Part shown: piece after piece, positions 8,556 to 18,179 of the stretch
Layout of the letters: each line of letters begins with the position of its first letter
Position numbering within the stretch: the stretch's first letter is position 1
NCBI RefSeq assembly: GCF_000195335.1
Contig: NC_015387.1
Coordinates: forward strand, 1,484,001-1,548,000
Source: Marinithermus hydrothermalis DSM 14884
GTDB taxonomy: Bacteria > Deinococcota > Deinococci > Deinococcales > Marinithermaceae
Reading direction: 5' to 3'
DNA: 64,000 nucleotides
Notes under the pieces: generated by a model
Told to the model about the DNA's origin: nothing
Database searches by the model: none
The model's input: the letters and a program-made list of their open reading frames with translations, nothing else
Translations under genes and position numbers: made by a program

Positions 8556-9172
8556 ACCTGGAGGAGGTCAAGTTCGACGAACGCGGACTGGTGCCGGTGG
8601 TGGTGCAGGACGCCGAGAGCGGCCAGGTGCTCACCCTCGCGTACGCGAACCGTGAGGCCCTCGAGCGCACCCTCGAGACGGGGTACAGCCACTTTTACAG
8701 CCGCTCCAGACAGGCCCTCTGGAAGAAAGGCGAGACCTCCGGGCACGTGCAGGAGGTTCTCGAGGTGCGCCTGGACTGCGACGGGGACGCGGTGCTGTAC
8801 CGCGTGCGTCCCCGCGGCCCGGCCTGCCACACCGGCGAGGTCACCTGTTTTCACCGCGCCCTTTCCGACCAAGCCCCCCACCCGCCGCTCGGCGAGGTGC
8901 TCGAGCGGGTGTACCGGCAGATTCTGGAGCGCTTCGCGCAACAACCGGAGGGCTCTTACGTCGCCCGGCTGCACCGGGAGGGGCTGGACCGCATCCTGAA
9001 GAAGGTCGGGGAGGAGGCGGGCGAGGTGATCATCGCGGCGAAGAACGCGGACGCGGAGGAGCTCGCCTGGGAGGCAGCGGACCTGGTGTTCCACCTGCTG
9101 CTCGTCCTGGCAGAGGCGGGGCTTGCCCCGGAGGACCTCGCCCGCGTGCTGTGGGCGCGCCACAAGCCCTGA
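8552..9172 (+). CDS. hisIE: Bifunctional phosphoribosyl-AMP cyclohydrolase / phosphoribosyl-ATP pyrophosphatase
   Basis: A 206-residue fusion catalysing steps 2 and 3 of histidine synthesis. The N-terminal HisI domain (about residues 1-108) contains [17 protein letters not shown], the Mg/Zn motif CDGDA and the zinc Cys pair in [11 protein letters not shown]. The C-terminal HisE domain (about 115-206) has [16 protein letters not shown] and [14 protein letters not shown]-like helices with the acidic metal ligands. The start is the ATG within the hisF stop (ATGA). Confidence 0.97.
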   Translation: MNLEEVKFDERGLVPVVVQDAESGQVLTLAYANREALERTLETGYSHFYSRSRQALWKKGETSGHVQEVLEVRLDCDGDAVLYRVRPRGPACHTGEVTCFHRALSDQAPHPPLGEVLERVYRQILERFAQQPEGSYVARLHREGLDRILKKVGEEAGEVIIAAKNADAEELAWEAADLVFHLLLVLAEAGLAPEDLARVLWARHKP

Positions 9173-9225
9173 GATGGAAACGTTACCAGCCCCACATTTC
9201 CCGGGGTTTTTGCTATGGTGAAGCC

Positions 9226-10194
9226 ATGAACATCGAACGCGAGCTCGTCCTCGAGATCGTCCGCGTCACCGAAAACGCCGCTCTGGCCGCCAGCCGCCAC
9301 AGCGGCAAGGGCAATAAGCACGCCGTGGATCAGGCCGGGACCGAAGCCATGCGCACGGTCCTGAACGAGCTCGAGATCAGCGGCACCGTGGTTATCGGTG
9401 AGGGCGAGATGGACGAGGCCCCCATGCTCTACATCGGGGAGCGCCTCGGCAAGGGCGGCCCCGAGGTGGACATCGCAGTAGACCCCGTCGAGGGCACGAA
9501 CATCACCGCCAAGGGACAGCCAAACTCCGTCGCGGTCCTCGCGATCAGCGAGAAAGGCGGGCTCTTCCACGCGCCGGACATCTACATGGAAAAGCTCATC
9601 GTCGGGCCGCCCGCCGCCGGGCGCGTGGACCTCACCTGGCCGGTCTCCGCGAACCTCAAGGCGATCGCCCTCTCCCTGCAGCGCTCGGTGGAGGACCTGG
9701 TGGTCGTGGTGCTCGAGCGCCCGCGCCACGAGAAGCTCATCCAGGAGATCCGCGAGGCCGGCGCGCGCGTCAAGCTGATCGGGGACGGCGACGTGATCGC
9801 GGCCATCTCCGCCGCGATCCGCGGCACCGGCGTGCACGCGGTGATGGGGATCGGCGGCGCGCCCGAAGGGGTGCTCGCCGCGGCGGCGTTGAAGTGCCTA
9901 GGGGGTGAGATCCAGGCCCGCTTCCTCCCCGAGACCGAGGAGGAACGCCAACGCCTCCACGCGATGGGCGCGAGCGAGGACCGCATCTACCGCACCGAGG
10001 ACCTCGCCCCAGGCAAAGAGATCGTCTTCGCCGCGACCGGCATCACCGACGGGGATATCCTGGAGGGGGTGCGGTTCTTCGGCGGCGGGGCGCGGACCCA
10101 CTCCCTCGCCATGGGGTACGCCACCCGCGTGGTGCGCTTCATCGACACCGTGCACCTCTTTGACCGCGGGGCACGGGTCACGATCCGCGTGTAA
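9226..10194 (+). CDS. glpX: Class II fructose-1,6-bisphosphatase
   Basis: GlpX-type fructose-1,6-bisphosphatase, the gluconeogenic step from FBP to F6P, 322 residues. The family core is intact: [17 protein letters not shown] carries the metal-binding Glu residues, [16 protein letters not shown] holds the Asp-Pro-x-Glu-Gly-Thr catalytic segment, and [10 protein letters not shown] and GARTHSLAM lie near the C-terminus. The start is the ATG at 9226, not an upstream in-frame ATG inside hisIE, because a TATGGT -10 box lies at 9214-9219, 6 nt before it (leaderless mRNA). A strong terminator follows. Confidence 0.97.
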   Translation: MNIERELVLEIVRVTENAALAASRHSGKGNKHAVDQAGTEAMRTVLNELEISGTVVIGEGEMDEAPMLYIGERLGKGGPEVDIAVDPVEGTNITAKGQPNSVAVLAISEKGGLFHAPDIYMEKLIVGPPAAGRVDLTWPVSANLKAIALSLQRSVEDLVVVVLERPRHEKLIQEIREAGARVKLIGDGDVIAAISAAIRGTGVHAVMGIGGAPEGVLAAAALKCLGGEIQARFLPETEEERQRLHAMGASEDRIYRTEDLAPGKEIVFAATGITDGDILEGVRFFGGGARTHSLAMGYATRVVRFIDTVHLFDRGARVTIRV

Positions 10195-10207
10195 ACCCGA
10201 CCCGATC

Positions 10208-10236
10208 CCCCACCCGGGCCTAACCCCCGGGTGGGG
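10208..10236. terminator. Bidirectional terminator between glpX and the DUF3048 gene
   Basis: An 11-bp perfect stem (CCCCACCCGGG / CCCGGGTGGGG) with a 7-nt loop lies between two convergent genes whose stops are at 10194 and 10241. There is no long T-run on either side. Confidence 0.75.
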
Positions 10237-10240
10237 CTTA

Positions 10241-12265
10241 TTACGGCGCGCGCGACACCCGCGCCCACTGCGGCGAGAACAGGTACCACACCCGGTAGGG
10301 CTCGAGGTCCACCGGGTTCCCCTGGAGGTCGGTCAGCACGAACCCCCGCTCGTACCGCCATCGCACCGGGACCCGTTTGCCCATAAGGTAAACCTCCCCG
10401 TCCCCCCCACCGAGGTCGAGGGCGAGCCGGCCCACGTCGTCGATCTCGCGGGCCTGGCCTTTCAAGAGCACCACCGCCTTGACCCGCACCGGCCTTCCGG
10501 ACTCGTCCCGCGCGGGCCGTCCGTTGCGGTACCAGGTGTACCCCCCCTCCTCAAAGCGGAACTCGCTGACGTACCCTTGCGCGTACCGCACCGCGACGCT
10601 CAGGCCAGGCTCCGCGTTCGGCGCGGGGGTGTAGGCCTCTCCTCTTAGGGTTTGGATCGTTTCCAGGCGCAGCTTTCGGAGCTCCTCGCGGAGCTTGTCC
10701 CCTCGAGCGTAGACGTTGTGCGGCCGGGCCCGCTCGTCATCCCGGTAGAAGGGGCTTTCTCGGAGACGGCCGAGGAGGATCTCATCGAAGGTGATCACGT
10801 CCCGCCGCTGGATGATCGCGAGCGCCTCGGGGCTCCCGCCCACGTGCACCAGGATCGCGCCCAGGTCTTGCGCGAGGCGCACGGTGTAGCTGCGGGCGCT
10901 GCGGACCGGCCCGATGCGGTCCCCCTCCCCTCCGGTGAAGACCGCCATCAGCCGGGTCACGCCCCCCTCAAAGGGCAGCTCGTACACGGCGACCGCCCGG
11001 TTCAACCCCGCCTGGGGGTACGCCCCGTCGGCGTTATCGATGCTTACCATGAGGGGCCGGTTCCGCTCGAGCTCGTACGGCTCCCGCCCCGGACCGATCG
11101 GCGCGCCCGCCTCGGGTCCTGGCAGCGGCTCCCCTCCAGCCGCCACCTCCGGTGCCGGGGGCGGCTCGAGCGGGGCGGGCGGCGCAGGCGCGAGTTCCGA
11201 AGCCTCTGCGCGGGGCGGCGCGGGCTCCGTTGGCACCTGGGGCGGCAGGGCCGCAGGCTCGAGGGGAAGCGGGGCGGGGGGCGCGGCCGGGGTGGCCTCT
11301 ACCGGTGCGGGCGGGACGGGGGGTGGGGGCGGCGCGGCCGCCGCGGCCTCGGCGGACGGGGCGGGCGCGACCGGCTCGAACGCGGGGCCCGCCGCCTCAG
11401 GCGTGGGCTCCACCGCCGGTGGTGGCGCCTCGGGAGCCGCCGGCGCCGGTTCTTCCGCTCCGGTTGCCTCCACCGGAGCGGGGGGCACCGCAAGGGCCTC
11501 TTCCTCCACGATCGGCGGTGCCTCCGGAACACGGGCCGTTTGCGGCGCCGGTTCAGGCGCCGGAGGCACCTCGGGCTCCGACTCCACCGCTGGAGCCGCC
11601 TCCGCCGAGGTGGGCGGTTCGGGGGGCGCGGGCTCCGCCGCTGAGGGAGCGGCCTCCGGAGCGGGCGGCGACTCGGCCTGGGCGGGGACCGGCTCGGGCG
11701 CGGTGACCGGGGATGGGGAGGGTTCCGGGGCGGGTTCCGTCACCTCGGGCGCGGGCTGCTCTGCCGGCGGCGCGGGCGGCTCCTCCGCCGGGGCTGCCTC
11801 CGCCGGGACCGGCTCAGGCGCCTCGGCTACCGCTGGGGCCGGTTGATCCGCAGGCTCCGCCACCTCGGCCTCGACCTCCACAGCCGGAGGGGAAGGCGTG
11901 GCCTCCGCCGGAGCCGGCGCGGGCTCTGTCACCTCCGGGGGCGGCTGATCCACGGAGGGTTGCGGGGCCGGCTCCTCCGGCGCGCTCGCCGTTTCCAGCG
12001 CCGGCTCCGGCTCCACCTCCTCTACCTCGAGCGGCAACGGTGCGGGCGGCTCGGTCGCGACCTCCGGCTCCGGCAACGGTTCGGAAGGCGGGGCCGGGAG
12101 GGCGTCCTCCGCCCGCGCGGGGGCCCCCTCCCCCAGCTCGAGCACCAGGTACCCGGTCGCCTCCATGGGGGGTGGGGGCGGTACCGTTACCAGCACCAGG
12201 TAAAAGAGCATGAGGAGGGACGAGAACAGCAGTGCGAGAAGGAAGGCCCGGCGTTTCCGCTTCAT
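10241..12265 (-). CDS. TonB-like envelope-spanning protein with a C-terminal DUF3048 (YerB-like) domain
   Basis: 674 residues in three parts. A short basic N-terminus and one membrane helix (about 7-28) are followed by PPPPP, then about 360 residues almost wholly Pro, Ala, Glu and Val (to about 390), then a complete DUF3048 domain to the end. The DUF3048 match is clear: NRPLMVSIDNADGAYPQAGL, RIGPVRSARSY, ARPHNVYA, and a C-terminal lobe with GRPARDESGRPVRVKAVV and the aromatic VWYLFSPQW. Firmicute YerB is a lipoprotein with the same domain. Here the domain is held on a TonB-like spanner and the gene overlaps exbD by 4 nt, which overlaps exbB. The TonB C-terminal domain itself is absent. The role is inferred: a proton-motive-force-coupled periplasmic or outer-envelope effector. 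The N-terminal helix lacks the Ser-x3-His of classical TonB. Confidence 0.85.
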   Translation of the reverse strand: MKRKRRAFLLALLFSSLLMLFYLVLVTVPPPPPMEATGYLVLELGEGAPARAEDALPAPPSEPLPEPEVATEPPAPLPLEVEEVEPEPALETASAPEEPAPQPSVDQPPPEVTEPAPAPAEATPSPPAVEVEAEVAEPADQPAPAVAEAPEPVPAEAAPAEEPPAPPAEQPAPEVTEPAPEPSPSPVTAPEPVPAQAESPPAPEAAPSAAEPAPPEPPTSAEAAPAVESEPEVPPAPEPAPQTARVPEAPPIVEEEALAVPPAPVEATGAEEPAPAAPEAPPPAVEPTPEAAGPAFEPVAPAPSAEAAAAAPPPPPVPPAPVEATPAAPPAPLPLEPAALPPQVPTEPAPPRAEASELAPAPPAPLEPPPAPEVAAGGEPLPGPEAGAPIGPGREPYELERNRPLMVSIDNADGAYPQAGLNRAVAVYELPFEGGVTRLMAVFTGGEGDRIGPVRSARSYTVRLAQDLGAILVHVGGSPEALAIIQRRDVITFDEILLGRLRESPFYRDDERARPHNVYARGDKLREELRKLRLETIQTLRGEAYTPAPNAEPGLSVAVRYAQGYVSEFRFEEGGYTWYRNGRPARDESGRPVRVKAVVLLKGQAREIDDVGRLALDLGGGDGEVYLMGKRVPVRWRYERGFVLTDLQGNPVDLEPYRVWYLFSPQWARVSRAP

Positions 12266-12654
12266 GGGATCACAGCAATCGCTACGCGTTTCGCACCCGC
12301 CCGGCGGATCGTGTCCATGACCTCCACCACACGCCCGTGCGGCACTTTACGGTCCGCTCGAAGCACGACGGTGCCCACCGGGTCGTCCACCAGCGCGCCG
12401 CGTAGCGCGACAAGGAGGGTCGCGTCGTCCACAGCCTGGCCCTGCCAGTGCGCCTGCCCTTGGGCGTCCAGCACCACGACGGGCGCACTGGCGGGCTTCG
12501 CCTCACCCGTCACCGCCCCCGGAAGATCGATCGGCAACCCGGTCTCCGGGGTGATGAAGGTGCTCGTCACCATGAAGAAAACCACGAGCAAGAACACGAT
12601 GTCGATAAACGGGGCCAGGTTGATCGCAGGGTCAAGCTTCGGCCTTCTGCGCAT
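12262..12654 (-). CDS. exbD: ExbD/TolR-family energy transducer
   Basis: 130-residue inner-membrane protein with one N-terminal helix and a periplasmic domain. LDPAINLAPFIDIVFLLVVFFMV contains the essential proton-path Asp (Asp18), and the periplasmic part ends in VVEVMDTIRRAGAKRVAIAV, the ExbD/TolR fold signature. It forms the stator with ExbB. It is encoded between exbB (23-nt overlap upstream) and the TonB-like DUF3048 gene (4-nt overlap downstream), so the three are tightly co-expressed. No Tol or TonB-receptor genes are adjacent. Confidence 0.95.
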   Translation of the reverse strand: MRRRPKLDPAINLAPFIDIVFLLVVFFMVTSTFITPETGLPIDLPGAVTGEAKPASAPVVVLDAQGQAHWQGQAVDDATLLVALRGALVDDPVGTVVLRADRKVPHGRVVEVMDTIRRAGAKRVAIAVIP

Positions 12655-13255
12655 TGTCGACCTCTACAAGCGCGCCGAGGAGCTCCTCGCGCCGTTGCTC
12701 GAGCTCGGTCAGGAGGTCCTCCACCCGGCCCGCAAGATAGTGGTACCCCATGAGAGCCGGGATGGCGACGATCAGCCCCCCGGCGGTGGTGAAGAGCGCT
12801 TCCCCAATCCCGCCCGCCAGCAGCTGCGCGGTGGTCTGCCCCTCCACAGCCAGCACGTTAAAGGCGCGTATCATACCGGTCACGGTGCCCAATAACCCCA
12901 ATAGCGGCGCGACCTGAGCAGTCACGCTGAGGACCGCCAGCCCGCGCGAAAGCCGGGCTTCCTCCTCCAACAGCGCGGCTTTAAGCGCCGCGTCTACCGC
13001 GGCGACCCCGTACGGCACGCGAGGCAGCCCTGCGAGCACGAACCGCCCCAGGGTCCCGCCGTGAATCCGGCAGGCTTCCATCGCAGGCTCTAGCCGCCCC
13101 CTGCGGAGGCAGGCCTCAACCTCGCGCATCAGCTTGTCCCCCCCGAGGCGCTCCCGCCGGAGCGAAAGAAACCGCTCGAAGAACACGTACGCGGCGTACA
13201 CGGTAAGGAGGAGCAAGATCACCAGAATCCATCCGCCCTGCGAGACCTGCAACAT
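12632..13255 (-). CDS. exbB: ExbB/TolQ/MotA-family proton channel protein
   Basis: 207-residue inner-membrane protein with three helices. The first is near residues 8-27. The hallmark block TAQVAPLLGLLGTVTGMIRAFNVL spans about residues 111-134 and is followed by GIGEALFTTAGGLIVAIPALMGYHYLAGRVEDLL, the proton-channel helices that surround ExbD. It is the first gene of the exbB-exbD-DUF3048 operon. Together with ExbD it should convert proton motive force into movement of the TonB-like partner. Confidence 0.95.
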   Translation of the reverse strand: MLQVSQGGWILVILLLLTVYAAYVFFERFLSLRRERLGGDKLMREVEACLRRGRLEPAMEACRIHGGTLGRFVLAGLPRVPYGVAAVDAALKAALLEEEARLSRGLAVLSVTAQVAPLLGLLGTVTGMIRAFNVLAVEGQTTAQLLAGGIGEALFTTAGGLIVAIPALMGYHYLAGRVEDLLTELEQRREELLGALVEVDNAQKAEA

Positions 13256-13334
13256 GCCCCCAGTCTACCCACCCCCGAAATGAGAAAGTAAGCCCACACT
13301 CCGCCTGTCCATCCCAAGGCTAAACTCGCTCCGT

Positions 13335-13772
13335 ATGGACGCGAAGACCACGCATTCCGACCCTCTTCCCCCGCTCGTGCAGGCCGCAGGTCAGGTGCTG
13401 GCCGTCTCGTACCCGCTGCTCGCCTTCTCCACCGGAGGACGGGCCGTGTACCAGCTCTTCTTCAAACCCAACGTCACCTACTACCTCCCCCCCCTCCTCA
13501 GCCTGGTGGCCGCCCTGTGCTACCTCCTGGCCACGATCGGGTTCGTCGTGCGCCGACGGTGGGCCTGGCGGCTTTCGGTGGGGGTGCTCGCCTTCGAGAC
13601 CATCATGACCCTCCTCGTGGGGACCCTGAGCCTCCTGGAGCCCGAGTTCGTGGGGCGCACCGTGTGGCGGCTCTACGGGATCGATTACGGGTTTTTCCCG
13701 CTGGTACAACCGATCCTCGGCCTCATCTGGCTGCTCTGGCCAGGCACCCGGAAGGCCTACATGACCTCATAA
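13335..13772 (+). CDS. Conserved-looking four-helix membrane protein, unknown function
   Basis: 145 residues with hydrophobic stretches near 20-38, 50-72, 80-102 and 122-140. I recognise no enzymatic motif. The ATG has a TAAACT box at 13321-13326, 8 nt upstream, as for leaderless genes around it. It diverges from exbB and lies 24 nt before mqnE, which has its own -10 box, so co-transcription is possible but not required. Confidence 0.65.
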   Translation: MDAKTTHSDPLPPLVQAAGQVLAVSYPLLAFSTGGRAVYQLFFKPNVTYYLPPLLSLVAALCYLLATIGFVVRRRWAWRLSVGVLAFETIMTLLVGTLSLLEPEFVGRTVWRLYGIDYGFFPLVQPILGLIWLLWPGTRKAYMTS

Positions 13773-13796
13773 CGGGCAAGTGATAGGATCAAGGGC

Positions 13797-14921
<1,125 letters not shown>

Positions 14922-14923
14922 CC

Positions 14924-15736
14924 ATGTACACCCTCGGCATCCCTCCCTACGCGAACACCGCGCCGTTGTTTTACTACCTCGAGCCCGGGTACGGCCTGGA
15001 GGTGCGGCGCGGCGTGCCGACCGAGCTCAACCGCTGGTTGCTGACGGGCGAGGTGGACCTCTCCCTGGTCTCCGCGTACTTCTACCTACAGCACCAGGAC
15101 CGGCTCTGCGCCCTGCCGGACTTTTCCGTCGCGGTGCTGGGCCCGGTGTATTCGGTGAACCTGTTCCACCGCGTGCCCTGGACCGCCCTCCGCCGGGTCG
15201 CGGTCACGACCGAGTCCGCCACCTCGGTCCGGCTCCTCGAGTACCTGATCGCCCAGGACGGCGTTTACCCCGAGTTCGTTCGGGAGGCGGGAGGGTTGGA
15301 GCTTCTGGAGACCTACGACGGGGTGCTGCTGATCGGCGACCGCGCGATCCAGGCGTACGCCGGCCTGCTGGACGCGCCTCCGCGCTCGGTGCACCACCTG
15401 CCCACCCGCCTTCAGGGCCTCGAGGTCACGGACCTCTCGATGCGCTGGTTCGAACGCACCCGGCTGCCCTTCGTCTTTGCGGTGTGGGCTACCCGCAAGG
15501 ACGCCCCGCCTCCACCGGAGGTCGTGGACCGGCTGCGCGAGGCGCGCTCGAGGGGCCTCGGCCATCTCGCCGCGATCGCCCGGGAGGAAGCCGAGCGGCT
15601 CGGGGTGTCCGCGAGGCTCATCCAGCATTACCTGTGGAACTTCCGGTACCACCTCGAGGTCCCGGATCGGCTGGGGCTCGAGGCCTTCGCCCGAGCGGTG
15701 GGGCTTCCCGAACCGGGGGCGTACTGGGAGGTCTAG
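14924..15736 (+). CDS. mqnA: Chorismate dehydratase
   Basis: First enzyme of the futalosine route to menaquinone: removes water from chorismate. It has 270 residues of periplasmic-binding-protein fold without a signal peptide. The N-terminus LGIPPYANTAPLFYYLE matches the MqnA active-site strand (Asn-Thr), followed by GVPTELNRWLLTGEVDLSLVSA, a TESATSVRLL loop and LLIGDRAIQAYAG. The start is the ATG 2 nt after mqnE. A strong palindrome at 15756-15783 ends the operon. Confidence 0.95.
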   Translation: MYTLGIPPYANTAPLFYYLEPGYGLEVRRGVPTELNRWLLTGEVDLSLVSAYFYLQHQDRLCALPDFSVAVLGPVYSVNLFHRVPWTALRRVAVTTESATSVRLLEYLIAQDGVYPEFVREAGGLELLETYDGVLLIGDRAIQAYAGLLDAPPRSVHHLPTRLQGLEVTDLSMRWFERTRLPFVFAVWATRKDAPPPPEVVDRLREARSRGLGHLAAIAREEAERLGVSARLIQHYLWNFRYHLEVPDRLGLEAFARAVGLPEPGAYWEV

Positions 15737-15755
15737 CCGCTCCGCTGAACACAAC

Positions 15756-15783
15756 CGCCGGCCCGAAGCGCTTCGGGCCGGCG
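15756..15783. terminator. Bidirectional terminator between mqnA and the HtrA gene
   Basis: A 13-bp perfect inverted repeat (CGCCGGCCCGAAG / CTTCGGGCCGGCG) lies in the 61-nt gap between convergent stops at 15736 and 15798. Confidence 0.8.
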
Positions 15784-15797
15784 CATCCAAAGGGCGT

Positions 15798-17033
15798 TTA
15801 GCGGATCACCCGCACCTTGACCCTCACGGTGACCTCCTGGCCGTCCCGCCACACCTTGAGGGTGACCGTGTCGCCGGGTTTTTTGGTGAAGAGGACGCTC
15901 CGGAGGTCGGTGATGTTGCGGATGGGCTGGCCGTCCGCCTCGAGGATCACGTCGCCGTCCACGCCGAGGTCTACGGTCTGCCCGCTAGGCGTGCTGAGGA
16001 AGACGAACCGCTCCGGCGCCTTCAGCCCCGCCTCCTCGGCCGGACTGCCCGGCTCCACCTCCATCACCATCAACCCACGATCGGGGAGGTTGAACCGCTC
16101 CCGCACCCGTTCCGGGAAGTTGCGCAGGTCCAGGATCTGCACCCCGAGCCGGGGACGGCTGCGGACCAGAGCCTCGCGGTCCAGGGTTTTTCCGGCTTTC
16201 AGTTCGGGCAGAACCTCCTTGGCCTGGTTGATCGGGATGGCGAACCCGACCCCCGCGAACTGCGCCGCCCCGAACTGCGCGGTCGGGGTGAAGATGAAGG
16301 TGTTGATCCCGATCACCTCACCCCGGGAGTTGAGGAGCGGCCCGCCGGAGTTGCCGGGGTTGATCGCGGCGTCGGTCTGGATCACCCGCAGCACCAAGGG
16401 ATCCGCTCCGCTGGGGTTGGTGCGCACCGCGGAGACGATCCCCTCAGTCACCGAAAACTCTAGCCCGAAGGGGTTCCCCATCGCGATGACCTTCTGCCCC
16501 ACCTGGATCGCGTCCGAGTCCCCTAAGGGGATAGGGGTGAGCTTCTCAGGAGGAACGTCCACCTTCAACAGGGCCAGGTCCAGCGGGGGTGCGGTGCCGA
16601 CGACCTTGGCCGTGTAGTCGGTGGGGTCGTTGTGGAAACGCACGGTGATGATGTCGGCCCCTCGGATTACGTGGAAGTTCGTGAGGATATACCCATCTTT
16701 ATCGATCACGAACCCCGAGCCCGTCCCTTCGCGTGGGGGCTCCACGAAGGGTTGGAAGAAGGGGGCGAACTCCTCAAACCCGGGGGGCAGCGCGGGCCGT
16801 ACCGCTCGGGGCTGGGTGCGCACGGAGACGAACACCACCCCGTCCCCAAAGGCCTTGACGATGCCGATGGTGTTGCGCTCGTTTTCGAGGAAGGCCTGAG
16901 CTTCATTCAACGGCGCAACCGCGGGGGCCTCGCTTCCCGTCTGCCCCAGGGCGCTCGAGCCAGTCCACCACGCGGCACCTACGGCGAGAAGGGCGGCCAT
17001 CCCCGCGATCACGGCCGGTCTTTTCCACACCAT
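15798..17033 (-). CDS. HtrA/DegQ-type serine protease with PDZ domain
   Basis: Envelope quality-control protease, 411 residues. An N-terminal signal or anchor helix (about 8-26) precedes a chymotrypsin-fold domain with the full triad: His121 in TNFHVI, Asp152 in LDLALLK and Ser229 in NPGNSGGPLL. One PDZ domain (about 295-405) follows, starting at RPRLGVQILDL and including LMVMEVEPGSPAEEAGL and the VDGDVILEADGQPI carboxylate-binding region. It is probably periplasmic and membrane-anchored. GGAGGTG lies upstream of the ATG. It diverges from buk. Confidence 0.95.
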   Translation of the reverse strand: MVWKRPAVIAGMAALLAVGAAWWTGSSALGQTGSEAPAVAPLNEAQAFLENERNTIGIVKAFGDGVVFVSVRTQPRAVRPALPPGFEEFAPFFQPFVEPPREGTGSGFVIDKDGYILTNFHVIRGADIITVRFHNDPTDYTAKVVGTAPPLDLALLKVDVPPEKLTPIPLGDSDAIQVGQKVIAMGNPFGLEFSVTEGIVSAVRTNPSGADPLVLRVIQTDAAINPGNSGGPLLNSRGEVIGINTFIFTPTAQFGAAQFAGVGFAIPINQAKEVLPELKAGKTLDREALVRSRPRLGVQILDLRNFPERVRERFNLPDRGLMVMEVEPGSPAEEAGLKAPERFVFLSTPSGQTVDLGVDGDVILEADGQPIRNITDLRSVLFTKKPGDTVTLKVWRDGQEVTVRVKVRVIR

Positions 17034-17123
17034 TTCACACTCACCTCCGCAACTTATTTTAGTCGATCAACTTAAAGGCTCATGAGGGACACCCGACCTA
17101 CGGGTGCTGTGTATCCTGAGGGC

Positions 17124-18179
17124 GTGAGGGTCTTCGTGATCAACCCCGGCTCGACCAGCACCAAGCTGGCCCTGTTCACGGTGGACGCCAGCGGGGCGCA
17201 CCCCCTCGAGCGCGCCGAGTTGTCCCACCCCCAAGGCCAGAGCGCCCGGGAAGACCTCGCCGCGCGCGAACCTCTCGTCCGCGACCTCGCCGCCCAATGG
17301 CGGCCCTTCGACGCCATCGCCGCACGCGGCGGCCTCGTCGGTCCGGTACGGCCTGGCGTCTACGCCGTCGACGACGCCCTAACCCAAGTCTGCCTCGAGG
17401 CCCCCCACGGCTACCACCCCGCGAACCTCGGCGCGCCCCTCGCCCAACGGCTCGCTGCCCAGTACCGGGTGCCCGCCTACGTGGTGGACCCCCCCACGGT
17501 AGACGAGATGGCAGCGGTCAGCCGGATCACCGGCGTGCCGGGAATCGAACGCAGAAGCCGCGTGCACGCCCTGAACCTCCGGTACGTGGCCCGCCGCGTC
17601 GCCGCAGCGCGGGGGCTGGACTGGAACGAAGCCGTCCTCGCCGGGGCCCACCTGGGGGGCGGCTCGAGCGCGGCCTTGTTCGTCCGCGGCCGGATGATCG
17701 ACGCTACCGACGCCCTGCTCGGCGAAGGCCCGTTCAGCGCGAACCGCGCGGGCACACTGCCCATCCACGGGGTCCTTCGGGTGGTGGAGAAGCGGGGGCT
17801 CGAGGGGGCGCGCGACGTGCTCGCCCGAGGCTCGGGGTTCAAAGGGCTTGTGGGGACCGAGGACCTCAGGGAGGTCGAGGCGCGCCTCGAGGACCCCAAG
17901 GTGCGCCTCGTCGTGGAGGCGTACGCCCTCTCCATCGCTAAAACGCTCGCCGCGCTCGCTGCGCACGCACGGCCCCACGCCTTCTTCCTCACCGGAGGCG
18001 CGGCGCGGTTTAGCTACGCGGTGGAGCGCGTGCGCGCGCACCTCAACTGGATGGCGCCCGTAGAGATCGTGCCGGGAGAGTTCGAGATGGAAGCCCTGGC
18101 CCACGGAGCCTGGCGGGGCTACAACGGCATCGAACCCGTACGGCATTATGGAGACGAGGATGGAAAAGCTCGAGTTTAA
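17124..18179 (+). CDS. buk: Butyrate (branched-chain carboxylate) kinase
   Basis: ASKHA-fold acyl kinase that makes ATP from butyryl- or branched-chain acyl-phosphate. It has 351 residues from the GTG at 17124. VFVINPGSTSTKLALF is the phosphate-1 motif, VLAGAHLGGGSSAALF the central phosphate-2 glycine-rich motif, and FFLTGGAARFSYAVERV the adenosine region. An earlier in-frame ATG at 17082 is rejected because a TATCCT -10 box (17112-17117) lies 6 nt before the GTG. It overlaps ptb, its pathway partner. The kinase-before-transferase order is inverted relative to the common clostridial ptb-buk. Confidence 0.93.
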   Translation: MRVFVINPGSTSTKLALFTVDASGAHPLERAELSHPQGQSAREDLAAREPLVRDLAAQWRPFDAIAARGGLVGPVRPGVYAVDDALTQVCLEAPHGYHPANLGAPLAQRLAAQYRVPAYVVDPPTVDEMAAVSRITGVPGIERRSRVHALNLRYVARRVAAARGLDWNEAVLAGAHLGGGSSAALFVRGRMIDATDALLGEGPFSANRAGTLPIHGVLRVVEKRGLEGARDVLARGSGFKGLVGTEDLREVEARLEDPKVRLVVEAYALSIAKTLAALAAHARPHAFFLTGGAARFSYAVERVRAHLNWMAPVEIVPGEFEMEALAHGAWRGYNGIEPVRHYGDEDGKARV

